A stretch of 16,371 nt of DNA from an uncultured Agathobacter sp. (GTDB lineage: Bacteria > Bacillota > Clostridia > Lachnospirales > Lachnospiraceae), in NCBI GenBank assembly GCA_910587655.1, contig CAJUND010000047.1, forward strand, positions 1 to 16,371, written 5' to 3'. Positions 6,573 to 14,427 of this stretch are shown in pieces. Below the pieces are notes generated by a model. That model did no database searches. It worked only from the letters and a program-made list of their open reading frames with translations, and was not told the origin of the DNA. The first letter of the stretch is position 1. Each line of letters begins with the position of its first letter. Position numbers and translations under genes: made by a program.

Positions 6573-8252
6573 TCATCTGTCAGGCTGTTTGTTAATCAGC
6601 TCTTCCAGCTGTGTGATGGAAATCGGTTTTGAATAATAATATCCCTGGAACCATGTGGCGTTGTAAGTACGCAGGTAATTCTGCAGTTCTTCATTTTCAA
6701 CGCCCTCTAAACAGGTGCTCATTCCTGTTTTATTTGCAAAATCAACGATTGACTGTACCATCGCCTGGTTTTTCGGATTGTCCGTAATTCCACGGATAAA
6801 GCTCATGTCCAGCTTGACCTCATCCATTGGAACATTCATCACAATACTGGACGATGCGCTTCCCGTCCCGTAATCATCCATGGCAAGCCGGATGCCAAGC
6901 CCCCGGAAAAACTCCACCTCTCTCTTAATCACGGAAATCGGCAGGTCCTTGCACCGCTCTGTCAGCTCCAGACACAGATGATCCGCCGGAAATTCTGTTT
7001 TTTCAAGGATATCCTGCACTGCCTGCCGGAATTCCTTTCGTTCCATCTGGCGCGCCGAAACATTGACATTCACAAAAAAACCAGGCAGAATCCCCAGCAG
7101 GTGCTTTGATTCCGCCAGTGCCGTTTCCAGTACAAAATTTCCCAGCTCGTACATACTCGGGTCTGTCTCCATCCATTCAATAAACATTCCCGGCGGAACA
7201 ATCCCGTATGGTTCCCGGCTCCAGCGCACGAGTGCCTCAGCCCCCACAATATCCCCCTGTCCGGCATCCACAATCGGCTGGTATTCCACATAAAAACCCA
7301 GACAGCCGTCACGGACCGACTGGTGGATTACTTTGATCAGGTCCAGGTTTACGCTGCGTGCCGTGCGCACCTCGTCATTAAAAATGACCAGGTTCCCCTG
7401 GTGCTCATGCTCGGAATGGCTGAGCGCATAGGAAACCTTGCTGATGACGGAAGCCGCCTCCTCCTGGTTCTTTTCAAGTAAAATTGCACCCGCACAGATT
7501 TTTAAGGAAACGTGTTCATTTTCCACAAAAACCGCTTCATCCATAAGCTTTCGTATTTTATGTTCAAATTCAACCAGCTGGTCCCTGCCGCATTTTTTTA
7601 GTATAAAGGCAAATTTTGCGCCGTCCATGCGGTATACCGCACTGTTTTCATCCATCTGGTAGATAAACTGCAGCGCCGTTTCCCTTAAAATCTGGTTGGT
7701 AAACTTCTCACCATAAATGATATTAAAATTATTAAACTGGCGGATGCCGATTTTTAATACGGCAATCTGCTCTTCTGTTTTTATGGCATGTTCCAGGTCG
7801 CCCGAATAACGGACCTGCGAATACAGATCCGTCAGGGCATCTATCAGCGGAAGCACGTTTTCATTTTTGAGAATCACGATCAGATATTCTCCATACGGCT
7901 CCTCTTCTTTTACGATATCCGTATGAAAACTGTACATACAGTAGTCCCCTGATTTTTCCCTGAAACGGATGCACAGTTCCCCGTCCAGATCTTCCCCGCG
8001 CATTCTTTTCCTGATGCCGTCCTGGTATTCTTCCAGATCATACGGATGTACATGCGAGGCAATCTCATGCTCCACATCAGAAACGAACATCCTGCCAAGT
8101 TCAAAATACTCCTGTGTTTCCATGGAACACCATGCCAGATTTGTCCGCAGGTTCACTATAAATATATAGGAATTTTTTGAAAGCCTGTCCACGGTATTCA
8201 TAACGGCAGATACAAAAGTACCGCTTGTGCTCCAGAAATTCATTTCGTCCAT
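6573..8252 (-). CDS. PAS-GGDEF(degenerate)-EAL cyclic-di-GMP phosphodiesterase
   Basis: This 559-residue cytosolic protein has three parts. A PAS-like sensor spans about 25-130 and a GGDEF-type domain about 140-300. In the latter the active motif is replaced by DGAKF (210-214), so it should not make c-di-GMP. The C-terminal EAL domain (about 310-555) keeps EAL (339-341), Asn397 in NVSARQ, Glu429 in LELTE, Asp459-Asp460 in DDYGTG, Lys480 in VKLD, Glu516 in EGVE and Gln536. It should therefore hydrolyse c-di-GMP to pGpG. The start is chosen at 8252 because GGGGGAG (8260-8266) lies 7 bases upstream; a neighbouring ATG at 8255 is possible, while the ATG at 8327 lies upstream of the -35 box and cannot be used from this promoter. 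It has its own promoter and probably carries the 63-aa gene downstream. The PAS ligand is unknown. Confidence 0.92.
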   Translation of the reverse strand: MDEMNFWSTSGTFVSAVMNTVDRLSKNSYIFIVNLRTNLAWCSMETQEYFELGRMFVSDVEHEIASHVHPYDLEEYQDGIRKRMRGEDLDGELCIRFREKSGDYCMYSFHTDIVKEEEPYGEYLIVILKNENVLPLIDALTDLYSQVRYSGDLEHAIKTEEQIAVLKIGIRQFNNFNIIYGEKFTNQILRETALQFIYQMDENSAVYRMDGAKFAFILKKCGRDQLVEFEHKIRKLMDEAVFVENEHVSLKICAGAILLEKNQEEAASVISKVSYALSHSEHEHQGNLVIFNDEVRTARSVNLDLIKVIHQSVRDGCLGFYVEYQPIVDAGQGDIVGAEALVRWSREPYGIVPPGMFIEWMETDPSMYELGNFVLETALAESKHLLGILPGFFVNVNVSARQMERKEFRQAVQDILEKTEFPADHLCLELTERCKDLPISVIKREVEFFRGLGIRLAMDDYGTGSASSSIVMNVPMDEVKLDMSFIRGITDNPKNQAMVQSIVDFANKTGMSTCLEGVENEELQNYLRTYNATWFQGYYYSKPISITQLEELINKQPDR

Positions 8253-8292
8253 CATGTAACTCCCCCGTTTAAAGAAACGCTTAACTGGTGGA

Positions 8293-8348
8293 ATTATATC
8301 ATATATTTTTTTGCGGGACAATATCAAAAGTAAACAGTACTATTTACT
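8293..8348 (-). promoter_or_regulatory. Promoter of the EAL gene with an upstream 20-bp palindrome
   Basis: On the minus strand TTGTCC (8316-8321) and a perfect TATAAT (8293-8298) are 17 bases apart. Seven bases upstream of the -35 box is a 20-bp near-perfect palindrome (8329-8348; half-site AGTAAAYAGT) with one unmatched pair. It overlaps the last codon positions of the preceding gene and is a candidate operator. Confidence 0.6.
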
Positions 8349-9930
8349 ACGGAAAGAAATCCCCCAGGTATAAATCGCGGTAATTATCCAGCTCGTCAGC
8401 GATAATTTCATCCAGCACCTGCATCCCCAAAAGCTCCACCGGGGCTTTGTCGTCAGTAAGGACCAGATTTCCGGCTTCCCTTGGCTGCATACATGCCGAC
8501 AGTACCTGCATCATTTCAGACAGGCCGGCATCTGTCAGGGTGTCCATGCCTGCGTCCAGCTTTTCCTGTAACCCCGTGCTGTCAGAGGCAAATACTTCAC
8601 AGTTTGTCCCCCCGGCAACAGGAGCCGTATACACACAGTCAAAAACTGCCCCTATGGTATCGCAGAGATAGTCATTAATGGAATCCGGACTGTCTGATTT
8701 CATGTTCATGTTTACCACCATCACGCCGTCCGGTTTCAGGTGTTTTTTTACCTCTGTAAAAAATTCCACGGAAGACATCTGGAACGGAATGGTAATATCC
8801 TGGTAGGCATCCACAAGAATCACATTATATTTCTTATCCGACGCCGCAAGGTAAGAACGTCCGTCCCCTACCACAACCGGGACGGACTGCGGCAGTTCAA
8901 AATATTTTCTGGAAAGGTCTGCAATTTTTTCATCTATTTCCACGCCCGCTATGGAACAGCCGGGAAAATATTCACTGCAGTATTTTGCAAAGGTTCCGGT
9001 TCCCATACCAAGCACCAGAATATCCCCGGAACTGTCCGCGGTTATTCCCGCCATCAGGGGAGCGCCGAGGGCATAATCATAATACATGCCGGTCAGCCTC
9101 TGATCCTTCATTAAAATAGACTGCACGCCGAACAGCACATTGGTGGAAAGCACCACGGAGGAATCCGTTTCTTTTACCTGTAAATAATTGTAAACGGACT
9201 CATCCTCCAGCGTGATATCCTTTTCCCAGAACGCAAAACTGCAGCCGCTGTCCATAACAGCGGACGCAAGAATTAACGCGGCGGCAGCAGCGCATTTTAC
9301 AGGCTTTTTCTTTGCAGAAATAAAATAAAGAATGCTGATAACTGCAAGCACGCCTGAAAAAATCAGAAAGGTAAACGCAGTCCCCACGGCCGGTATGGTA
9401 ACAAATGTCGGCAGAAAGGTACCGATAATGCTTCCAATGGTATTTAACGCCCCAAGCTCCCCAACAGTTTTTCCATTACTGTCCAGGCTGTCCACCGAAT
9501 ATTTTACCAGCGACGGCGTAACCGTGCCGAGAAGTACGCACGGAAATGCAAATACGGCAAGGCAGGCAAAAAGCGCCGCCCACACCAGAAAACCTCTGGT
9601 AACAAACGAGGCAAGAAGCAGGGATATCCCGCCAATCAGGTATCTTCCGGCAAACGGAATCAGTGCAATCCAGACAGCCGCCAGTAACAGCCTGCCATAG
9701 AGCCTGTCCGGGGAAGAGGATTTGTCCGCGGCACGTCCGCCCCATACATTTCCAAGCGCCATGGCAATCATAATTACGCCGATAATCACTGTCCAGACGA
9801 TCTGCGAGGAACTGAAATACGGTGCCATCAGACGGCTTGCACCTAGCTCCACCGCCATGACGGACATGCCGGAGAAAAATTCTGTGGCATAGAGGAAGTA
9901 TCTGCTGTGTAAAATATTTTTCTTATTCAT
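8347..9930 (-). CDS. Membrane-fused spermidine synthase-like protein
   Basis: The 527-residue protein joins an N-terminal membrane half (about 1-230, some seven helices, MFS/SpeE-fusion style: MAVELGASRLMAPYF) to a soluble Rossmann domain (about 245-510). The latter resembles spermidine synthase: SAM-type loop ILVLGMGTGTF (304-314), acidic VEID (330-333), GDGRSYL (355-361), DAYQD (374-378) and LTDDKAPVELL (491-501). Classical spermidine synthases use a DxxDP-type loop, so DAYQDITIP marks a divergent group whose substrate is not known. No speD or other polyamine gene is nearby. The start at 9930 follows AAGGTGG (9940-9946) by 9 bases; an ATG at 9963 lacks a ribosome site. A terminator upstream isolates it from the 48-aa gene. 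Aminopropyl transfer or another SAM-dependent reaction at the membrane is inference only. Confidence 0.85.
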   Translation of the reverse strand: MNKKNILHSRYFLYATEFFSGMSVMAVELGASRLMAPYFSSSQIVWTVIIGVIMIAMALGNVWGGRAADKSSSPDRLYGRLLLAAVWIALIPFAGRYLIGGISLLLASFVTRGFLVWAALFACLAVFAFPCVLLGTVTPSLVKYSVDSLDSNGKTVGELGALNTIGSIIGTFLPTFVTIPAVGTAFTFLIFSGVLAVISILYFISAKKKPVKCAAAAALILASAVMDSGCSFAFWEKDITLEDESVYNYLQVKETDSSVVLSTNVLFGVQSILMKDQRLTGMYYDYALGAPLMAGITADSSGDILVLGMGTGTFAKYCSEYFPGCSIAGVEIDEKIADLSRKYFELPQSVPVVVGDGRSYLAASDKKYNVILVDAYQDITIPFQMSSVEFFTEVKKHLKPDGVMVVNMNMKSDSPDSINDYLCDTIGAVFDCVYTAPVAGGTNCEVFASDSTGLQEKLDAGMDTLTDAGLSEMMQVLSACMQPREAGNLVLTDDKAPVELLGMQVLDEIIADELDNYRDLYLGDFFP

Positions 9931-10000
9931 GAATAATTTCCACCTTTCCATACAAAAACACAACGCATCACGGACAAAACATTTTATAGCCGCTCTACGA

Positions 10001-10034
10001 AATAAAAAGAGGCCTGCATCAGCCTCTTTTTATT
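10001..10034 (-). terminator. Rho-independent terminator after the 48-aa gene
   Basis: A perfect 13-bp stem (AATAAAAAGAGGC at 10001-10013 with GCCTCTTTTTATT at 10022-10034) closes an 8-base loop, and the T-rich arm serves as the tail. It starts just 1 base past the stop codon of the small gene on the minus strand. The stem is nearly symmetric, but the only gene it can serve here is on the minus strand. Confidence 0.88.
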
Positions 10035-10035
10035 C

Positions 10036-10182
10036 TTACTGCTGGTCTTTTGCCATTGCTATTTTGTCCAGTAATTCAACAATTTCTTCTTTTGTGTATT
10101 CCTTTTTCTCACCATTTGAAAATAGCAGGCGCAGTTCATACAGTGTTGCCAGTTTTGTGTCCTGTCTCTCTTTTTCAGTCAT
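10036..10182 (-). CDS. 48-aa small protein, function unknown
   Basis: A short gene encodes 48 residues beginning MTEKERQDTKLATLYELRLL and ending EEIVELLDKIAMAKDQQ. It is charged, predicts as helical, and has no signal peptide or membrane helix. Support for a real gene is strong for its size. GGAGGAG lies 8-12 bases upstream (about 10193-10200). A good promoter (TTGCCA/TATAAT, 10245-10274) lies about 65 bases upstream. A perfect terminator starts directly after the TAA. It is thus a one-gene transcription unit between the BlaR1-like and the spermidine-synthase-like genes. I do not recognise the family. The GEKKEYTKEEIVELLDKI part resembles a helix-loop-helix seen in many small cytosolic proteins, too general to assign a role. 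Confidence 0.72.
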   Translation of the reverse strand: MTEKERQDTKLATLYELRLLFSNGEKKEYTKEEIVELLDKIAMAKDQQ

Positions 10183-10244
10183 AAGTATGCCACTCCTCCT
10201 TTCCATCCGGCAGATGCTGCATTGATTTTTGTATCTGTATCTTT

Positions 10245-10274
10245 ATTATACACTTTTTTATGGAAAAATGGCAA
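10245..10274 (-). promoter_or_regulatory. Promoter of the 48-aa gene
   Basis: On the minus strand TTGCCA (10269-10274) and a perfect TATAAT (10245-10250) are spaced by 18 bases, just beyond the BlaR1-like stop codon at 10280-10282. This gives the 48-aa gene independent expression from the two-gene unit upstream. Confidence 0.6.
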
Positions 10275-10279
10275 TATAT

Positions 10280-12271
10280 TTATCGCATATCCATCCCTTC
10301 ATAAGGGTCTTCAAAACATGGCGGCGCCATTGTCCTGTAACAGTAAATTTCACTGTCGCTTCCCCCGTTCGTCCGCAGTTCATTTTCCTGCAAACTAAGC
10401 AGCAGATGGCCGTCGTCCAGATGGTGTCCCATCATATGGCAGAACTTGGCAAACTCATCCGCCTCATACTTCCACGGCCCGCGCTCATCCCAGACGAAGG
10501 AAGAACCTGCCAGCTGGTTTAAGGTTTCCCCGTCAGCGCCAATCCGGAACACCTGGTAGGAATACTCCCCGAATGTGTCGCGGTTTTCCAGGTGCAGCGT
10601 CATAAGAAAACCGTCCCCGCCTCCCGCCTCTTTTCCTGCATAAATATTATTCCAGCCTGCCCGTGCCGCATGCGCCCATTCGCTGTAGAGCAGCTTTCCT
10701 CCGGCGTCCTTTACCAGTACGATTCCACTGTCTCCGTCCCCGGCATTTCCTGCATAGACCTCAATAATTTCCGTCCCCTCACAGTCCGCCACATCCAGCT
10801 TTTCGGTACTTACCAGCTTATAACGTTTTTTCAGCACATCTTCTCCGTATAACTGTCTGATTTCCTCATATGCACTGGTTCCGCCGGCGGAATCCGGCAG
10901 CGGTTCATAACTGTATCCATAAGGAATCCCGATACTAAAAAGCGTAATCTTACAAATCAACCCTTCCTGATATTCAATCAGGCATGGTTTTGACAGTTCA
11001 TGGTCCCATTCAGCAATGGTATCAGTAAATTCCTCAAAGCCAACCTCCCGCGGGCTGTAGGATTCCAGCGGATAATTAATTAAAAATTTACAGTCCCCGG
11101 AAAACGCCGGTTCCTCTCCAAGCACGGCGGAAATTTTCTCATTCTGTTCCATGGAGTCAATCACCTTTGCGCTTTTTGAGATACTTTTTACCCTGACAAC
11201 CGCCTCTCCGGCTTCCTGCCTTCCGGCATCCTCATGGAAGCTCTCAGTGCCTGCCTGTTCCGTTGTCTCCCGGACTTCTGCCGTCTGTGTTTCATTTTCT
11301 GCTGCACGCGGGGGATTTGTCATCAGTGTCACAAGGGCGGCAAAAAGCACCAGCACGCAAAGCGCGGCAATCCCCTTCTTTGCACGTTTGTACCGCAGAA
11401 TGTTTTTTATCCGCATTCCGGTATCCCCGCCTCCAAATGCCGCGGGAATTTTAAAGACCGCATCTTTTTCTTCGGAAAGCTTTAAGAGTGATTTGGAATA
11501 TGCCTGCTTTACGCCATTCCCAAGCCGTTTTACGACTGCCTCGTCACAGGACATTTCCATATCCCTTCCGCTCAGGAAAAATGCGCACCATACCAGCGGA
11601 TGAAACCAGTGGATGGTCAGCGCCAGAAACGAAAGCCCGCGGAACCATAAATCTTTTCTTTTCATATGCGTCTGTTCATGCAGAAGCATATATTCCTGTT
11701 CCGCTTCGGACAGTCCTTCAGGCAGATAGATTTTCGGAGAAAAAATCCCAAGTACAAACGGTGTGTCAATGCCGTTTATGATATAAATATTTTCCCTGTC
11801 ACACACGGCATTCTGCAGATATTTCCGAAGACGTTTTACGGAATATACCGCATAAAAAACCATTACCGACATCCCCAGAATCCAGATAACAAAAATCACC
11901 GTATCCGCATTTTTTCCAAATAAATAATCCTTTGTCTGTTTCTGAACAGTGTCCATTTTTTTACGGGAAGAAAACACGGTTCCCCTGTTTGCTTCTTTTG
12001 TTACAAACTCCCGGACCGGACCAAGCACCCTTTTCTCCGGAGTCTGCTGTTTTTCCGCCTGCGTGCGGTTTACCGGCTCCCTTAACACAACTGATAAATC
12101 TGATTCCGGGGCAAACGGACAGAGCAGCCGCAAAAGCACCAGTCCCCAGAGCAGCCAGGAAAATATTTTCGGGGCATGGCGCAGCAGGACGCGCAGTAAC
12201 AGCACCGCAGTAATCACAACCGTTCCGGTCAGGCTCATCCAGAGCAGCCGGCTTAAAATTTCAGTAATCAT
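10280..12271 (-). CDS. BlaR1-like M56 membrane metallopeptidase with unusual sensor domain
   Basis: The 663-residue protein has N-terminal membrane helices (about 5-53 and 122-145) and a zinc protease of the M56 type with HEQTH (198-202) and third ligand Glu239 in EMSCDEA. A last membrane helix (about 299-318) is followed by an external C-terminal domain of about 345 residues. In BlaR1/MecR1 that domain is a penicillin-binding sensor with SxxK, SxN and KTG motifs. Here I see no KTG box and no coherent set, so the signal is probably not a beta-lactam. The expected role is to cleave or inactivate the BlaI-type repressor encoded immediately upstream. The genes overlap by ATGA and GAGGAGG lies 7 bases before the start, so they are coupled. 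No beta-lactamase or transporter is adjacent to show the target. Confidence 0.85.
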   Translation of the reverse strand: MITEILSRLLWMSLTGTVVITAVLLLRVLLRHAPKIFSWLLWGLVLLRLLCPFAPESDLSVVLREPVNRTQAEKQQTPEKRVLGPVREFVTKEANRGTVFSSRKKMDTVQKQTKDYLFGKNADTVIFVIWILGMSVMVFYAVYSVKRLRKYLQNAVCDRENIYIINGIDTPFVLGIFSPKIYLPEGLSEAEQEYMLLHEQTHMKRKDLWFRGLSFLALTIHWFHPLVWCAFFLSGRDMEMSCDEAVVKRLGNGVKQAYSKSLLKLSEEKDAVFKIPAAFGGGDTGMRIKNILRYKRAKKGIAALCVLVLFAALVTLMTNPPRAAENETQTAEVRETTEQAGTESFHEDAGRQEAGEAVVRVKSISKSAKVIDSMEQNEKISAVLGEEPAFSGDCKFLINYPLESYSPREVGFEEFTDTIAEWDHELSKPCLIEYQEGLICKITLFSIGIPYGYSYEPLPDSAGGTSAYEEIRQLYGEDVLKKRYKLVSTEKLDVADCEGTEIIEVYAGNAGDGDSGIVLVKDAGGKLLYSEWAHAARAGWNNIYAGKEAGGGDGFLMTLHLENRDTFGEYSYQVFRIGADGETLNQLAGSSFVWDERGPWKYEADEFAKFCHMMGHHLDDGHLLLSLQENELRTNGGSDSEIYCYRTMAPPCFEDPYEGMDMR

Positions 12272-12636
12272 TCCTGTTCCTCCTCATAAGCGTCAATCAG
12301 TTTTTTCAGTTCTTCCACATCCTTTTTTCCAAGTCTGTTTCCACGGGAAAAGGCGGTCAGAAACAGCGGCAGGGAACCTTCAAAATGCTCCCTGATAAAC
12401 TGCGTTCCCTTGTGCGACAAAAAATCCTCCCTGCCCATCTGCACCTGCACCGTTCCTGCATTATTTATAAAAATCCCCCTGTCGCACAGACGCTTAAACA
12501 TCGTATAGGTCGTGGTCCGTTTCCAGTCAAATGCTTCTTCGCACAAACGTACCAGTTCCGCCGTCTTTAACGGGGCATGCGCCCAGATTAATTCCGCCAG
12601 TTTTGTTTCCATTTCCCCAAGCTTGTAAGTCTCCAT
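12268..12636 (-). CDS. BlaI/MecI/CopY-family repressor
   Basis: The 122-residue protein has the family's length and layout. An N-terminal winged helix (LGEMETKLAELIWAHAPLKT, then FDWKRTTTYTMFKRLCDRG as the recognition region) is followed by a short helical dimerisation tail rich in Glu and Lys. The family binds inverted repeats as a dimer and is released by proteolysis. AGGAGGG (12641-12647) precedes the ATG by 4 bases. Two matching palindromes lie upstream across its own promoter, indicating autoregulation. It is the first gene of a two-gene unit with the M56 protease. Whether it controls distant genes cannot be told from this window. Confidence 0.93.
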   Translation of the reverse strand: METYKLGEMETKLAELIWAHAPLKTAELVRLCEEAFDWKRTTTYTMFKRLCDRGIFINNAGTVQVQMGREDFLSHKGTQFIREHFEGSLPLFLTAFSRGNRLGKKDVEELKKLIDAYEEEQE

Positions 12637-12701
12637 ATGACCCTCCTGATTTTACCAAAAAAGACTGTCCCGCTGTTTTGCCATGCAGTAAACGCGTCTT
12701 T

Positions 12702-12754
12702 TGTCTAATATCTTTAGACAGTATAAGTCTAACATCATTAGACAGTTATGTCAA
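12702..12754 (-). promoter_or_regulatory. blaI-type promoter with two operator palindromes
   Basis: Operator 1 is TGTCTAA-TATCT-TTAGACA (12702-12720, perfect 7-bp arms). Operator 2 is GTCTAA-CATCA-TTAGAC (12727-12743). Their centres are 24 bases apart. On the minus strand a perfect -35 TTGACA (12749-12754) lies 17 bases from a weak -10 TAGACT (12726-12731), which falls within operator 2; operator 1 covers the start of transcription. The repressor gene begins 65 bases further on. The shared GTCTAA half-site is the likely recognition sequence of this repressor. Confidence 0.8.
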
Positions 12755-12867
12755 GGACATTTTTCTGCCGCCATGCGTAATCAAGTAGGGAAAAGCCTTT
12801 CCCCTACTCGCGCACCGGGCAGCCGCCAGCCTCTGCTGACATATTTCCTCTGGGTGTCCGTGTGCAT

Positions 12868-12899
12868 AAAAAACGGCGGTCCGGTTTCCCGGACTGCCG
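12868..12899 (-). terminator. Rho-independent terminator after the cupin gene
   Basis: The GC-rich stem CGGCAGTCCGG/CCGGACCGCCG (12874-12884 with 12889-12899, one wobble pair) and 4-base loop are followed on the minus strand by a run of six T (12868-12873). It ends the aldo/keto reductase-cupin operon and insulates the repressor promoter. Between it and that promoter (12755-12867) I see nothing except a weak imperfect hairpin near 12784-12808. Confidence 0.88.
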
Positions 12900-12936
12900 A
12901 TTCAATTGACAGACTTTACATCTTTTCTTTCATGTC

Positions 12937-13332
12937 TTACAAGCTTCTCAGCTGTTTGATTTCCGCGTCAGTAAGGGCGGTAACCGGTGAATTATCATCG
13001 GAAGTACTGCTGTTTTCCACAATCAATACCTCCCCGTCCCCTGACATGATGTGGTTATACCATACTCCTTTTTTTATGACATAAATGTTTCCGGAATGCA
13101 TCTTTACCTTCTGCAGTTCCCCTGTGCACTCCCCGTCTCCTGCCAGAAACAGCGTACACTCTCCCTTAAGCAGCACAAACACTTCATCCGTCAGTAAATG
13201 CTTCTGCATACTGGAAATATTCTCAATCAGTAAATCATCACAGAATTTTAAAACCGCCACTCTCCATTCCTCGAAATCCACCAGCGGCATATATCCGCTT
13301 TGCTGGAATGGAATAATCTCAATCTGCTGCAT
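12937..13332 (-). CDS. Cupin-domain protein
   Basis: The 131-residue protein has a single small beta-barrel. The first cupin motif is degenerate: KHLLTDEVFVLLKGECTLFL (about 44-63) keeps a His and Glu but not the full metal-binding set. The second region, SGNIYVIKKGVWYNHIMSG (about 80-98), keeps a Gly, Pro-replacing Lys-Gly turn and His. A metal is possible but uncertain, and the substrate is unknown. AAAGGAG lies 6 bases before the ATG. It follows the aldo/keto reductase by 11 bases and is ended by the terminator at 12868-12899, so the two are one operon. Small cupins beside aldo/keto reductases often handle sugar acids or act as sensors, which is only a suggestion here. Confidence 0.82.
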   Translation of the reverse strand: MQQIEIIPFQQSGYMPLVDFEEWRVAVLKFCDDLLIENISSMQKHLLTDEVFVLLKGECTLFLAGDGECTGELQKVKMHSGNIYVIKKGVWYNHIMSGDGEVLIVENSSTSDDNSPVTALTDAEIKQLRSL

Positions 13333-13343
13333 ACCTTTCTCCT

Positions 13344-14342
13344 TTAATCAGTCTGTGTACATATCTCATCAATTCTTGCCCGCTCCTCATCACTGAACGA
13401 CAGATTGGAAAGCATCCCGATATTATCCAGAATCTGGCTGGCACGGGAAGCCCCGATCAGGACACTTGTAATATCACCGTCACGCAGAATCCATGCAAGC
13501 GCCATCTGCGCAAGACTCTGTCCGCGTTCCTCTGCAATTTCAGAAAGCTCCCTTATTTTATTTAATACCGCCTTATTCACTGCACCTTCATTCAGGAATC
13601 TTCCATCTGTACGAATCCGGCTGTCCTGCGGAATACCATTTAGATATTTTCCGGTCAGAAGCCCCTGTTCCAGCGGACAGAACGTAATAATTCCAATTCC
13701 GTGCGCAGCTGCATAATCCTTTAACCCATCTGTTTCAATCTCCCGGTCAAGCATGGAATATTTGCGCTGGTTAATAATAAACGGAGTCCTTAGTTCCCTG
13801 AAAAGCTCTGCGGCAGCCATTGTCTGTTCTTTATTATAATTGGAAATACCAATATAAAGCGCTTTTCCCGACCTTACGATATCATCCAGCGCGCGGACCG
13901 TTTCTTCCAGCGGAGTATCCGGATCCGGCCTGTGATGGTAAAAAATATCCACGTAATCAAGTCCCATACGTTTTAAACTCTGGTCAAGGCTTGCCACCAG
14001 GTATTTCCGGCTTCCCCAGTTACCGTAAGGCCCCTCCCACATGTCAAAGCCTGCTTTCGTGGAAACAATTATTTCATCCCTGTAGGCACCAAGCCCTCCT
14101 GTTAAAATACGCCCGAAATTTTCTTCCGCCGCACCTGCCACAGGTCCGTAGTTGTTTGCCAGGTCAAAATGCGTAATGCCGTGATCAAAAGCCGTATAAC
14201 ACATCTCCTGCATTGTTTCAAAATTTCCATTGGAACCAAAATTATGCCACAGTCCCAGGGAAACTGCCGGAAGCAGAAGCCCGCTGTTTCCGCAGCGGTT
14301 ATATTTCATGGTCTCATAGCGTTTACTGTCTGCAATATACAT
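13344..14342 (-). CDS. Aldo/keto reductase, YghZ/GpR-like
   Basis: The 332-residue NADPH-dependent (beta/alpha)8 reductase has the tetrad Asp60 and Tyr65 (FDLANNYG), Lys96 (STKAG) and His137 (IFYHHRPD). The signature GKALYIGISNY and the cofactor region LIGASRASQI near the C-terminus are also present. It most resembles the YghZ group, which reduces small aldehydes such as L-glyceraldehyde 3-phosphate and methylglyoxal; the true substrate is not proven. I choose the ATG at 14342 because AGGAGG (14351-14356) lies 8 bases upstream. The ATG at 14348 is only 2 bases from it. Its promoter is at 14372-14400, and the cupin gene follows by 11 bases. Confidence 0.93.
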   Translation of the reverse strand: MYIADSKRYETMKYNRCGNSGLLLPAVSLGLWHNFGSNGNFETMQEMCYTAFDHGITHFDLANNYGPVAGAAEENFGRILTGGLGAYRDEIIVSTKAGFDMWEGPYGNWGSRKYLVASLDQSLKRMGLDYVDIFYHHRPDPDTPLEETVRALDDIVRSGKALYIGISNYNKEQTMAAAELFRELRTPFIINQRKYSMLDREIETDGLKDYAAAHGIGIITFCPLEQGLLTGKYLNGIPQDSRIRTDGRFLNEGAVNKAVLNKIRELSEIAEERGQSLAQMALAWILRDGDITSVLIGASRASQILDNIGMLSNLSFSDEERARIDEICTQTD

Positions 14343-14371
14343 AATCATGCCCTCCTGAATCTACTAATACA

Positions 14372-14400
14372 AGTATAACCGATACCAGCCTGAAAAACAA
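14372..14400 (-). promoter_or_regulatory. Promoter of the aldo/keto reductase-cupin operon
   Basis: On the minus strand TTGTTT (14395-14400) and TATACT (14372-14377) are separated by 17 bases. They lie between the XRE gene stop and the reductase start. No operator palindrome is obvious, and there is no terminator between the XRE gene and this operon, so read-through is possible. Confidence 0.5.
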
Positions 14401-14427
14401 TTTGGATTCCGTCATCCGGTATTTACC

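Noticed and set aside
10280..12636. Reading the repressor-protease pair as a true beta-lactam resistance switch
   Set aside because: No beta-lactamase or penicillin-binding protein gene is adjacent and the sensor lacks the KTG box.
12784..12808. Hairpin in the gap between the repressor promoter and the cupin terminator
   Set aside because: It has a very small loop, one mismatch and no T-run, and it sits outside both transcription units.
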